In this document: positions 9,628 through 17,980 of the stretch, piece after piece
Layout of the letters: each line of letters opens with the position of its first letter
How positions within the stretch are numbered: the stretch's first letter is position 1
Assembly: GCF_003268635.1 (NCBI RefSeq)
Contig: NZ_CP029639.1
Coordinates: forward strand, 5,405,501 to 5,469,500
Origin: Paenibacillus sp. DCT19
GTDB taxonomy: Bacteria > Bacillota > Bacilli > Paenibacillales > Paenibacillaceae
Length of the DNA stretch: 64,000 nucleotides
Direction of reading: 5' to 3'
The notes under the pieces: model-generated
Seen by the model: only the letters and a program-made list of their open reading frames with translations
What the model was told of the DNA's origin: nothing
Database searches by the model: none
Made by a program: the position numbers and the translations under genes

Positions 9628-10773
9628 TTATGTTGTCTGATCTTTCAGATGGGTATCGGCAAAATTCGGAGGATTGAACCAGTCGCCACTCACTGCCCAT
9701 GTCGGGTCCAGTGGAATCCAGCTCTGGGAATCACTCAAAAAAATCTCGTTCCATGCATGCGGGCCATAACCGCCCTGCCCATTGTAGCCGAGACCTGTTA
9801 CAACCTTAACCTCAAGCCCTTGTGATCGAGCCATCACCGCATATAAGCGGGCATAGTCGATGCACACACCCATACGCGTATCAAATGTATTTTGCGGCGT
9901 TTGCTCATGCCAAATGCCTTTCTGTTCATAATCGTCTACTTTGCCGTAATCATACTCAATTCGTGAACCTACCCAATCATAGAGCGCCCGCGCCTTTTCT
10001 TCCTCCGTGGACTTACCCTGCACAATTTCCTGTGCCGCAGACTCGATATCAGCCGGGATATTATGGTCAATAACATCATACTTCCGCTGTAGAATACCGC
10101 CCAGTTCTTTCTGCACAGCCTGGGTAAACACAGGAAGCTTGTCCTTGATCAGATTACCCGACAATGGCTCAATCACGGATTTGGCTCCTTGCATGTAGAT
10201 GGGTGAAGCCTCCACGTAACGACTGAACATGCTGCCTGGATAGAGACTTACGATCATGAATAAAATGGCAATCACAATCATTCCACGCGCAGAGCCGATA
10301 ATTGCACCAATGATTGCTCCGGTTAAACGGCTAAAGAAACCTTTAGGCCAGCTCTCCTGATCCGCTGAATCATTCCTTTTATAGAAAAAGGACGATAGGA
10401 ATCCGAGAATCAACCGGATGAACCCATAGCTAATGACAAATAACACAGCGAACCGCATCAACGGAAAATCAGCAATAGCTGTAACTAATGTATAATACAT
10501 CTGCTCCCAGCGATTCAAATCTCGATTAGGGATCGTCCCGGCATACGTAGACAGCCATTGTTGAACATATGGCGCCAGCCATAACGTCAGGCCGACAGAC
10601 AGCAGAATACTAATGACCACCATAATACCATCCATTAGGAAGCCAAACAGTCTGCCTGCAGAACGCGATGCTCCTCTAGACCACCCTTGCAGCAATGAAG
10701 CTGCCACAATTAACAACAGCACAATGGTGATACCGTTGAATTCCTTCAGGCTGTCCAGCCAACTTTGCAGCAC
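9628..10773 (-). CDS. CvpA-like membrane domain fused to a transglutaminase-like domain
   Basis: The first half (about residues 1-190) has four to five hydrophobic helices, with LLLIVAASLLQGWSRGASR and RLTGAIIGAIIGSARG segments resembling CvpA/colicin V production proteins. The second half (about 255-375) is a transglutaminase-like cysteine protease fold with the Cys in MGVCIDYA, the His in GPHAWNEIF and the Asp in IPLDPTWA. All three catalytic residues are present. The polypeptide is 381 residues. The catalytic part probably faces outside and could act on cell-wall peptides or proteins, but this is not shown by the sequence. It lies about 100 bases after the second PBP start, in the same orientation. 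Confidence 0.8.
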   Translation of the reverse strand: MLQSWLDSLKEFNGITIVLLLIVAASLLQGWSRGASRSAGRLFGFLMDGIMVVISILLSVGLTLWLAPYVQQWLSTYAGTIPNRDLNRWEQMYYTLVTAIADFPLMRFAVLFVISYGFIRLILGFLSSFFYKRNDSADQESWPKGFFSRLTGAIIGAIIGSARGMIVIAILFMIVSLYPGSMFSRYVEASPIYMQGAKSVIEPLSGNLIKDKLPVFTQAVQKELGGILQRKYDVIDHNIPADIESAAQEIVQGKSTEEEKARALYDWVGSRIEYDYGKVDDYEQKGIWHEQTPQNTFDTRMGVCIDYARLYAVMARSQGLEVKVVTGLGYNGQGGYGPHAWNEIFLSDSQSWIPLDPTWAVSGDWFNPPNFADTHLKDQTT

Positions 10774-10791
10774 GAATTCATTCCCCCTTTA

Positions 10792-10988
10792 CTAAGAAGC
10801 TGGTATTCAAAAAGGACGGTGTTCAGTACCGAGAAGATGGAATAAAGCTAGAAATGGAGTAGCGGAGCGTAGATCAAGCTACGTGAGCAACGGACATTTC
10901 GGCTGAATTCCATATTCGACGCTGAGATGCCGCAAGGCATCCCTCGTAATCAACATCGGACTTTTTGAACAACCTCTAAGAAGCTGGT
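10792..10988. repeat. MITE/REP-like intergenic repeat, about 190 bp
   Basis: The ends form an imperfect inverted repeat: AAGAAGCTGGTATTCAAAAAG on one side and, in reverse complement, AGAGGTTGTTCAAAAAGTCCG on the other. The interior contains smaller palindromes (GATGCCGCAAGGCATC). A 13-bp direct repeat CTAAGAAGCTGGT lies at both outer edges (10792-10804 and 10976-10988), and the right-hand one covers the stop codon of the 10976 gene. Shortened relatives occur at 17648 and 20201. No transposase is encoded. Confidence 0.7.
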
Positions 10989-11431
10989 GCTGTTACGTTT
11001 CCTTTGGCTTTATCAACAAAGACACGTATCGTTTCGTTATCCAAATTCCATTCACCTAGCGAGATCCCGCGAAGCGTGACATTGACTTTGTCCGCGCCTG
11101 CCGTGCCTTTAATCTCTACATTGGGGCTTGTAATAGTGAACTCTCCATTTTGTCCTTTCGCATAGGTCGCTTTAGACGCTTCGTTCACCATAAGATTCGT
11201 TGCTTCCTTTTTCAATGTGTCCATTGTACTGCTTTGAACATCCGTTACCGTCTGTTTGATCTGGTCAATGGAGATACCACTGTATATCAGTAGAGCCGCA
11301 ATAATGATGATGGCAATCGCCCATTTCAATACCGTTTTGACGACATTCAGAACGAAGAACAAAATGATCAAGGCAACAACGATCACAAGCCAGTTCTGCA
11401 TCACAAACTCTTTAATTACTTCTATGTCCAT
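10976..11431 (-). CDS. Hypothetical membrane protein, 151 residues
   Basis: Not recognised. Residues 1-50 are very hydrophobic and contain two closely spaced helices (WLVIVVALIILFFVLNVV and WAIAIIIIAALLIYSGI). The remaining 100 residues are soluble and end in a beta-rich segment (FTITSPNVEIKGTAG, VNVTLRGISLGEWNL). The start is supported by a GGAAGGTG site. The stop lies at the edge of a MITE-like repeat, so the last residues may have been altered by its insertion. It is transcribed away from the MFS gene. Confidence 0.65.
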   Translation of the reverse strand: MDIEVIKEFVMQNWLVIVVALIILFFVLNVVKTVLKWAIAIIIIAALLIYSGISIDQIKQTVTDVQSSTMDTLKKEATNLMVNEASKATYAKGQNGEFTITSPNVEIKGTAGADKVNVTLRGISLGEWNLDNETIRVFVDKAKGNVTAPAS

Positions 11432-11644
11432 GACTACACCTTCCGAATTAGAGTTGAGTACACACTTCCCGAATATTATACATGATTTCCGAACCTGCTG
11501 TCAGCTAAGCCTATAAGTGCAAAAATAAAGGGTCTAAGTTCGTCCCTCCGGGCGTACAAGTAGTACCATGAGGTTCTGCGTGATAAACGCGTATACCCGA
11601 TACACCACCGATGAACATGCATCGTTTAACAAGGAGGGGCTTTT

Positions 11645-12826
11645 GTGAAAACGGCCATATGGCTCTATTTATTTTTGTTTCTTGCTGTTTTTGATCTGCA
11701 TGCCCAGTATCCAATACTGACGCCATTCGCTATTTCGCTTGGGGCGGCTCCAACATTCATTGGTTGGATGATGGGCATCTACTCCTTGACTCATTTACCT
11801 GGTAATCTCATTGCTGGTACGCAAATCGACAGACACGGCAGCCGCCGCTACATTGTGTTCAGCCTGTTAGGCGCGGGCATCATTCTGCTCATCCAAGCCC
11901 AGATCCACACCCCATGGCAGCTGCTCGCACTTCGCTCCATTAGCGGGTTTGTTCTCGCCTTTTTATCTCCTGCCTGTCTAGCCCTGCTAGCTCAGTTGTC
12001 CCGTGATCCCGTTACCCAGGGCAAGTATATGTCTGGTCATGGTGTAGTTCATACACTCGCATCCGTTGTATCTCCTGCGGCAGGAGCACTCATCGTAGGT
12101 AGTTTAGGATTTTCGGCAACCTTTGCGAGCCTTGGTTACTTGCTCATTCTGACAGGTGTTATTGCCTTCTTCTCCATGCCTAAGGGATTAATCGAGCCAC
12201 AGCATGAAAAGGTCACTGAGCCTGCCCAGCCAAGCCCTCTACCTGACAGCAAAAAGGTGTTCCTGCCCGTATCCTGGCGTTATTTCGCGCTGCCACTTGT
12301 CATAGCCTGTGCCCAAGGCATTCTTTTCTTTGAACTACCTCTTCGAGGTGGAGGTCATTCCTCCATCATGTCTACAGGCCTTCTATTTTCCATCATTAGT
12401 ATTGGAGCCTTATTTACATTGAGTATGCTATTCCTTAATCGATATTCACCTAAGCTACGTTTAACCGCAGGTGTATTATTGATGTCCCTTTGCTTCTTCG
12501 CCTTAGCAGCGATTCCTCAGTTGCCTTTGCCTACTGTCCTGTTTGTACTCGGGATGTCCAAGGGCATCACATTTCCTGCAATGGCAACCTTATTTATCAG
12601 GCTAAGCGGTGGCAACAAGCTGGGTCGGATTTTCTCCCTACAATCCATCGCGACATCCATCGGCTCCTTCATTGGCCCAATCGCAGCCGGACAGATTCGT
12701 GTGGGAGTCTCTCCTTATTTTATCGGATTCATCTTACTGATGGTTGGTATTCTTCTGCTTCCATATTTTAATTCCAGACAAGAAGCTTCATTATCAGCTT
12801 CTGACCCCAAAAGTATTCTGGGTTAA
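11645..12826 (+). CDS. MFS transporter
   Basis: A 393-residue major facilitator with about 12 hydrophobic segments. The loop between helices 2 and 3 carries the motif A-like GTQIDRHGSRRYIVF. A charged central loop (about residues 180-210, EPQHEKVTEPAQPSPLPDS) divides the two six-helix halves. The GTG start follows an AAGGAGGGG site. The family exports drugs or metabolites by proton antiport; the substrate cannot be read from sequence. It stands alone as a plus-strand unit. Confidence 0.88.
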   Translation: MKTAIWLYLFLFLAVFDLHAQYPILTPFAISLGAAPTFIGWMMGIYSLTHLPGNLIAGTQIDRHGSRRYIVFSLLGAGIILLIQAQIHTPWQLLALRSISGFVLAFLSPACLALLAQLSRDPVTQGKYMSGHGVVHTLASVVSPAAGALIVGSLGFSATFASLGYLLILTGVIAFFSMPKGLIEPQHEKVTEPAQPSPLPDSKKVFLPVSWRYFALPLVIACAQGILFFELPLRGGGHSSIMSTGLLFSIISIGALFTLSMLFLNRYSPKLRLTAGVLLMSLCFFALAAIPQLPLPTVLFVLGMSKGITFPAMATLFIRLSGGNKLGRIFSLQSIATSIGSFIGPIAAGQIRVGVSPYFIGFILLMVGILLLPYFNSRQEASLSASDPKSILG

Positions 12827-12992
12827 TATGATAATAGACGTTCCTTGTGCCTCTATCCCTGCAAGAGTTTGTTTTTTTTGCTAGTCCTTTGCATCATTCC
12901 CCTATTTACAGCTACACTATATATGATCCGTCGATTTCCGCGACAACATTTCCCGGGGAATGTCGACACAAGCTCTCGAACAAGAGGTGAAT

Positions 12993-13343
12993 ATGATGCC
13001 TATTCATGTCATCGTGGAAGGTAAAAATGATCGTAGCAAACTCAAACGACTGGTTGGGCCTGAGATCAACATTTTGTGTACGTTTGGAACACTGAATTCC
13101 TTGAAGCTTGAGACGCTGAAAAAGCAGGTTGGTTATGATGAGGTCTATCTATTTATGGATAATGACAGCTCTGGCAAGAAAATTAGAGGCGTTCTGCGCG
13201 ATGCTTTTCCGGATGCGGAGCAGATGTACACGAGACGTGGTTATGCGGGGGTAGAAGGAACACCGGATGAATACATCATTGCCCAGTTAGAAAAAGCAGG
13301 ATTAGAGGCATATATTCAATATCCGGAACAGCCGTCATTTTAA
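12993..13343 (+). CDS. Toprim domain protein (RNase M5-like small protein)
   Basis: A 116-residue single Toprim domain. HVIVEGKND supplies the catalytic Glu and LFMDNDSSGKKIRG the D-x-D metal-binding motif. It matches the small stand-alone Toprim proteins related to RNase M5 and primase cores, which cut or join nucleic-acid phosphodiesters using Mg2+. The start ATG at 12993 follows AGAGGTGA; an upstream in-frame ATG at 12960 lacks a ribosome site. It lacks the C-terminal extension of genuine RNase M5 (about 180 residues), so the rnmV name is not used. Confidence 0.8.
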   Translation: MMPIHVIVEGKNDRSKLKRLVGPEINILCTFGTLNSLKLETLKKQVGYDEVYLFMDNDSSGKKIRGVLRDAFPDAEQMYTRRGYAGVEGTPDEYIIAQLEKAGLEAYIQYPEQPSF

Positions 13344-13356
13344 ATACGGCCAATAC

Positions 13357-13404
13357 AAAGAGGCACCGACTCAGATCTTTGTCCGATCTGGGCAGTGCCT
13401 TTGA
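13357..13404. terminator. Bidirectional terminator
   Basis: AGGCAC..TCAGATC pairs with GATCTG..GTGCCT, with A runs on one side and T runs on the other. It serves the convergent Toprim and SCO1 genes. Confidence 0.8.
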
Positions 13405-13465
13405 TTGTTATACATTACTGTTATACGGATCATGAGATACGCTCCGTACCCCACCATTTCGTTGT

Positions 13466-14077
13466 TTACTCCTTAATCAGGTTGCGAATATCTTCTGCGA
13501 TTACTGCTGGATCAACATCATTTGTAGCTCCTGCACTGTATATCTTACGCAGTTGATTGTTGCGATCCACCAAACCAATCAGGTTCATATGGGCAAAATC
13601 ATCTTTAGTCTCACCCTCAATCAGAATCTGGAAGGATTCTCTGGCGAATTTCTTCGTCTCTTCCATATCCCCGCGAAGGAAATACCACCCATTATAATCA
13701 GCATGGAAACGATCGGCAAATTCCTTAATCTTCTCCTTCGTGTCCACCTCTGGATCAAAGGAAATCGATACAAACGAAGCATCATTGCCAAATGTGTCAT
13801 CCTCTTTCAACAGATCCTGCACTTGAGAAAGTGTGAATGTCGTTATAGGGCATACATCTGGACAACTGGTGAAATAAAAGTAGAATAAACGGACTTTGCC
13901 TTGAGTATCCTCAAGCGACACGGTATTCCCATCTACATTTTCCATCGAAAAGGATTGGATCTCCCGGATTTCGGGTAATTTCTCCTTGCTAGCAAATACA
14001 TTTCCCCACATGAGATATACAGCCATAGCAAGGGCTAGTGCGAGCAATATCCATGTCCACATATACTTTTTGAGCAT
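13466..14077 (-). CDS. SCO1/SenC family thioredoxin-fold copper chaperone
   Basis: A 203-residue membrane-anchored SCO protein. An N-terminal helix (WTWILLALALAMAVYL) is followed by a thioredoxin fold with the copper-binding motif SCPDVCPI and a downstream His in FAHMNLIGLVD. SCO proteins deliver copper to the CuA centre of cytochrome c oxidase on the outer face of the membrane. The ATG at 14077 is preferred over one 9 codons upstream because GGAAGAGG lies 4 bases before it. No oxidase genes are adjacent. Confidence 0.9.
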   Translation of the reverse strand: MLKKYMWTWILLALALAMAVYLMWGNVFASKEKLPEIREIQSFSMENVDGNTVSLEDTQGKVRLFYFYFTSCPDVCPITTFTLSQVQDLLKEDDTFGNDASFVSISFDPEVDTKEKIKEFADRFHADYNGWYFLRGDMEETKKFARESFQILIEGETKDDFAHMNLIGLVDRNNQLRKIYSAGATNDVDPAVIAEDIRNLIKE

Positions 14078-14293
14078 TAATCCTCTTCCTTTCTCCCATG
14101 TCATTACAATGAATACGCATACATACGATGAAAAACCTAAAAGCTTAGTTTTTGCCTACTCCCACAAATAATCACGATCATAAATGACGGTCTTATTGCT
14201 AAATTATGTATGACGAGAAGATTCATCTATTGCAGAGCACTCTACTATTGTACCTGTTCTTCAGCATCATGCCTACGAAACTTTTTGAACATG

Positions 14294-14338
14294 CCGTTTG
14301 AAACGGTAAAGCCAGTCCCCTTTATATCCGATATAAAG
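14294..14338. promoter_or_regulatory. Two palindromes in the SCO1/YfhP-like intergenic region
   Basis: The 467-base gap between divergent SCO1 and the YfhP-like gene (14078-14544) holds no convincing gene. It contains two perfect palindromes close together, CCGTTTGAAACGG (14294-14306) and CTTTATATCCGATATAAAG (14320-14338). They could be operators, but no matching regulator is known to me. Confidence 0.35.
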
Positions 14339-14544
14339 TTTATCACAGAAAATCCCAAAAGAGTGGAACAATGCTTGTACAAATATCGAACAAAAAATGG
14401 GACTGATCTAACCTTTGTTGGGCTGGTGACCTGTTTTGCTTCTAGTCAGACGGATAATATACACTATAGATGGGTATCACCTAGATAGAGAATGATTAGA
14501 GGTTTAGTATGATGAGAACGATCTACACAACAAAGGAGACTTCT

Positions 14545-15525
14545 ATGGATACTTCTACACATTTTGTCATGGGCATTGGTTTGGCTGGGCTAGCTTATGT
14601 TGATCCTGTTGTAGCCTCAAGCCCTATGCTTGCGGCAGCGGTAATGGTCGGTACGATCGCTGGCTCACAAGCTCCTGATATCGATACTGCGCTGCGTCTC
14701 AAGAGTAATTCCCTGTATATTCGAAATCATCGAGGGATGTCCCATTCCCTGCCATTTCTCCTGTTATGGACATTGCTCATTACAGGTGTAATCGCATTGA
14801 TCTTCCCTGGTGTCGCTATTGCACATGTTGCTATATGGACGGCTGTTGCGGTGTGTGTACACGTATTTACGGATCTATTCAATACGTATGGCACTCAAGC
14901 GGCAAGACCATTTACGGATAAGTGGATCGCGTGGAATATCATTCATATTTTTGATCCGTTTCTATTCAGTTCCCATGCTGCGGCAATCCTACTCTGGGCT
15001 TTTGATGTTGTAGCACCTGCTCCATTGTTCGTCACGCTGTATATCATCATCGGCTTGTATTACATCTGGCGAATTATTGCTCATGCTCAGGCTGTTGCTA
15101 AGGTGAAACGAATGGATTACAGCACAGATGCCATTCGTTATGTCGTTATTCCCACGATATCCTGGAATCGATGGCATGTAGTGAAGCGTTATGCAGATGA
15201 TCGGTATGAGATTGGAAAATTAGATGGTTCCGACCTGACTTGGAATTTGCAAGCTTCCTCCTCTACTCATGCAGCTGTAGCAGCTTCTCGTCAGTCACCT
15301 GAGGTGCAGGCTTTCCTATACTTTACGTCATATGCTGTAGCTGAGGTCGAGGAATTGCCTGTTGGATATAAAGTCCGCTGGGCGGATGTCCGTTATCGAC
15401 ACCGCAAACAATATCCATTTGTCGCTGTCGTTGTCATGGATCGAAATTTCGAAACGATCGACACGTATGTGGGCTGGTTAAGTGACGAAAAAATGGATAA
15501 AAAACTTTTGACGGCACGCTCTTGA
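14545..15525 (+). CDS. YdjM/YfhP-type membrane metal-dependent hydrolase (DUF457)
   Basis: A 326-residue protein of the DUF457 membrane hydrolase family. The first half carries the conserved HF..G (THFVMGIGLAG), PDID (QAPDIDTALR), HRGMSHS and HVFTDLFNTYGT motifs, whose His and Asp residues are predicted to bind metal, set among four to five membrane helices. The C-terminal 130 residues are soluble. Domain layout and length resemble B. subtilis YfhP. The ATG at 14545 follows AAAGGAGAC, while the ATG 12 codons upstream has no ribosome site. The reaction is unknown; related proteins have been linked to lipid or DNA-damage responses. Confidence 0.85.
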   Translation: MDTSTHFVMGIGLAGLAYVDPVVASSPMLAAAVMVGTIAGSQAPDIDTALRLKSNSLYIRNHRGMSHSLPFLLLWTLLITGVIALIFPGVAIAHVAIWTAVAVCVHVFTDLFNTYGTQAARPFTDKWIAWNIIHIFDPFLFSSHAAAILLWAFDVVAPAPLFVTLYIIIGLYYIWRIIAHAQAVAKVKRMDYSTDAIRYVVIPTISWNRWHVVKRYADDRYEIGKLDGSDLTWNLQASSSTHAAVAASRQSPEVQAFLYFTSYAVAEVEELPVGYKVRWADVRYRHRKQYPFVAVVVMDRNFETIDTYVGWLSDEKMDKKLLTARS

Positions 15526-15572
15526 CGAAAGTGTGCCAAGAAGGGCACAATCAACATAGGAACTAAACCGCG

Positions 15573-15605
15573 CGAAAGCCCGGAGCATTCCGCTCCGGGC
15601 CTTCT
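15573..15605. terminator. Probable terminator hairpin between YfhP-like gene and SASP
   Basis: GCCCGGAGC and GCTCCGGGC pair perfectly around ATTCC. The plus-strand tail is only moderately T-rich (CTTCTGTGTTGTT). Confidence 0.6.
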
Positions 15606-15632
15606 GTGTTGTTGCCGTTTGGTTATAATAAA

Positions 15633-15854
15633 TTATTTGCCAGACCCAGCCAGAGACTGCTCAGCGATTTGTACCAGACGTTTGGTAATATATCCACCCA
15701 GAGATCCTGTCTCACGGGAAGTGTAGTTACCATAGTAACCGTCTTGTGGAATAGTTACACCCAGTTCCTGTGCAGCTTCCATTTTCAATTGTTGCAATGC
15801 TGCAGTTGCTTGAGGTACCACCAAGTTGTTAGAAGAACGAGATCCTTGAGCCAT
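15633..15854 (-). CDS. Alpha/beta-type small acid-soluble spore protein
   Basis: A 73-residue SASP. It has the family core QATAALQQLKMEAAQELGV and TSRETGSLGGYITKRLV, including the Glu-Thr-Gly cleavage region recognised by the germination protease GPR. Such proteins coat and protect spore DNA. The start follows AAAGGAG. A sigma-G promoter match lies about 55-80 bases upstream, agreeing with forespore expression. A near-identical paralogue is at 19173. Confidence 0.95.
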   Translation of the reverse strand: MAQGSRSSNNLVVPQATAALQQLKMEAAQELGVTIPQDGYYGNYTSRETGSLGGYITKRLVQIAEQSLAGSGK

Positions 15855-15907
15855 ATTTTAAATCTCCTTTCAATCTGTGTCTGTAATGTAATGCAAGCTT
15901 GCAAGAT

Positions 15908-15937
15908 TATTATGTCTCGCACGCTTCAGGTTATACG
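15908..15937 (-). promoter_or_regulatory. Sigma-G-type promoter of the SASP gene
   Basis: On the reverse strand CGTATA is separated by exactly 17 bases from CATAATA, matching the sigma-G pattern (about GNATR, 17-18, CATNNTA). The second SASP gene has the same arrangement with the same spacing. Confidence 0.7.
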
Positions 15938-15972
15938 GAGATTCATTAAATTTATGATGGAGGTTTTTTCCA

Positions 15973-16170
15973 ATGAGCAAAGGTCTATCCTTATGGTTTG
16001 CATTCTCTTCCATTGCTTTGTTAACGGTTACAGCCATTACAATGTCATACTCTGGCTGGCTAGCTGCATTAGGATTCATTTTGTCGATTGGTAACATCGG
16101 TTGGGGGTTTGTCATTCGTGCCAAAAAAGAGCGTCGCGAACTTCAAACATCTACGGGTTCAGCTTCTTAA
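15973..16170 (+). CDS. Small two-helix membrane protein (DUF5325/YlaF-like)
   Basis: A 65-residue protein with two hydrophobic helices (LWFAFSSIALLTVTAITM and WLAALGFILSIGNIGWGFVI) followed by a basic tail (RAKKERRE). A clear ATGGAGG site lies upstream. The length and layout resemble the small YlaF/DUF5325 membrane proteins of Bacilli, but that comparison is from memory. Function unknown. Its promoter region overlaps that of the divergent SASP gene. Confidence 0.7.
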   Translation: MSKGLSLWFAFSSIALLTVTAITMSYSGWLAALGFILSIGNIGWGFVIRAKKERRELQTSTGSAS

Positions 16171-16214
16171 TTCTGTGTTCTGAAGCGACGCTTCTACACT
16201 AGCCAAACAACAAA

Positions 16215-16239
16215 AGAGGAGCCTATGGCTCCTCTTTTT
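16215..16239. terminator. Bidirectional terminator
   Basis: AGAGGAGC and GCTCCTCT pair around a short loop with TTTTT on the plus strand and TTTT on the minus strand. It serves the convergent small membrane protein gene and trpS. Confidence 0.85.
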
Positions 16240-16289
16240 GCTATATCTAAAACTCATTGCTCTATATAATTGAATTCAAATACGACTTA

Positions 16290-17282
16290 CTATCGTGTAC
16301 GTCTTGGTACAAAGCCCATACGTTCCTTCACATCATTAAGTGTTTTGGAAGCCACTTCTTCCGCACGACGAGCCGAAGCATCCAAAATATCAGCCAATTC
16401 ACCAGATTCGCGGATCTCATGATACCGTTGTTGCAATGGCTCAATGACGGAAACGACTGCTTCTGCCAAGCCTTTTTTGAATGGACCATACATCTGACCT
16501 TCATACTGATCTGCAACCTGTTGCAGAGTCATACCTGCACATTCCGCATAGATGCTCATGAGGTTACTCACTTCCGGTTTGTTCGCTGGATCATACACAA
16601 CTTCACGGCCTGAATCTGTTGTGGCACGGCTGATTTTCTTGCGAATCTCTGCCGGTGTGTCCAGCAATGCGATATAGCTGCCTGCATTCGGATTACTTTT
16701 ACTCATCTTCGAAGAAGCATCATCCAAAGACATCACACGCGCACCCACTTGCGGAATGTACGGGTCTGGAATGGTGAAATACTCTCCATAACGGTGGTTG
16801 AAGCGACCAGCGAGATCACGCGTGAGCTCCAAATGCTGCTTCTGGTCCTCCCCTACAGGAACGAGATCAGCATTGTATAGCAGAATGTCGGCTGCCATCA
16901 GAGATGGATATACAAACAGTCCTGCTCCAACGGAATCTTTGCCTGAAGACTTATCTTTGAATTGAGTCATACGCTCAAGTTCACCCATGGAAGTGAGTGT
17001 TGTCATCAACCATCCCAGCTCAGCGTGCTGAGGCACATGGGACTGCAAAAATACGTTTGATTTGGTCGGATCAATGCCAGCGGCGATGAACAATGCAGCT
17101 ACCGCCTCGGATTGCTCACGGAGTGCAGCAGGCTCCTGAGGGACAGTTATGGCATGAAGATCCACCACCATGAAGTGACATTGATAATCATGCTGTAGCT
17201 TCACAAAATTTTTGATCGCACCAATGTAGTTACCAAGCGTAAGTTTACCACTCGGCTGAATGCCAGATAATACTGTTTTCAT
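16290..17282 (-). CDS. trpS: Tryptophan--tRNA ligase
   Basis: A 330-residue class Ic aminoacyl-tRNA synthetase. It contains the HIGH-equivalent within GIQPSGKLTLGNYIGA, the VGEDQKQHLELTRDLA segment that lines the active site, and KMSKSNPN. It attaches tryptophan to tRNA-Trp in the cytoplasm. Start at 17282 is set by a GAGGAGG site; the open frame extends 31 codons upstream but into the leader's terminator region. Expression is controlled by the T-box leader immediately upstream. Confidence 0.97.
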   Translation of the reverse strand: MKTVLSGIQPSGKLTLGNYIGAIKNFVKLQHDYQCHFMVVDLHAITVPQEPAALREQSEAVAALFIAAGIDPTKSNVFLQSHVPQHAELGWLMTTLTSMGELERMTQFKDKSSGKDSVGAGLFVYPSLMAADILLYNADLVPVGEDQKQHLELTRDLAGRFNHRYGEYFTIPDPYIPQVGARVMSLDDASSKMSKSNPNAGSYIALLDTPAEIRKKISRATTDSGREVVYDPANKPEVSNLMSIYAECAGMTLQQVADQYEGQMYGPFKKGLAEAVVSVIEPLQQRYHEIRESGELADILDASARRAEEVASKTLNDVKERMGFVPRRTR

Positions 17283-17353
17283 AAACGTAATGCCTCCTCG
17301 AATTTGACTCTGACTTGGGTTAATCCTGGTAAAACATCTATTCTCCGCGGACG

Positions 17354-17645
17354 CAAAAAGATCCCACGCCCGCAAGGGACGTGAGACCGTGGTGCCACCC
17401 TTATTCGTGTCCCTTGATAAGTAGATTCTCTGTACTTACGCACATCGATTCATCAACAAGGAAACACCTTCATTGTTCCGTAACGTGGAATATACGTCAG
17501 AATCTACTGCGGGATCAAGCCAATATCAGCTACCCGGTTCAACACTGCACTCAAGGGCCCATTCGGCAAAGAGTTCACACCGGTTCACATCACCCACCGG
17601 CTTTCTGAAGAGAGTGCCCTCCACTTACTTGTCCCTATCATCGCT
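17354..17645 (-). promoter_or_regulatory. T-box leader of trpS (tryptophan specific)
   Basis: On the reverse strand the T-box sequence AGGGTGGCACCACGG is at 17401-17387. It is followed by a terminator hairpin (GTCTCACGTCCC/GGGCGTGGGATC plus TTTTT, 17388-17354) with which the antiterminator competes. The 5' part forms a long stem I region (about 17640-17510). A TGG codon in the context CCGAATGGGCCC is a good specifier candidate for tRNA-Trp. Uncharged tRNA-Trp would allow read-through into trpS. Confidence 0.93.
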
Positions 17646-17647
17646 TT

Positions 17648-17709
17648 AAGAAGTTGTTCAAAAAGTCCGATTTTGATTACGAAATGTACTGAAAACCGAC
17701 CTTTTAAAC
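17648..17709. repeat. Short derivative of the MITE-like repeat
   Basis: AAGAAGTTGTTCAAAAAGTCCG followed by TTTTGATTACGA matches one end of the 10792-10988 element. GTACTGAAAACCGACCTTTT then matches the other end. The middle of about 130 bases is missing, as if by internal deletion. Confidence 0.6.
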
Positions 17710-17980
17710 ACGTATTTTTAAGTTATTCAACTCGTGAATACGCCTATATCTGAATACCATCTTAATGCGATCCACACGGATTGTCAAAATTTAAGAACGA
17801 GCTTTTTTTACCCACTCCACTGAAATCTGTTATGATGGAAATGGAATGGCTTAACCCCTATTCCACGCATTCATGTGGAATGCTTACAGATTTGCTGGCA
17901 TGTACACAATGACACGCTTGCAGCGGAAAATTATGATAGCCGCTTGCAGACAGATTTCAAGTGGGAAAAGGAGCATCGAT

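Noticed and set aside
14210..14488. 92-codon plus-strand open frame in the SCO1/YfhP-like gap
   Set aside because: Cys-rich, no ribosome site and no protein-like pattern; the region looks regulatory.
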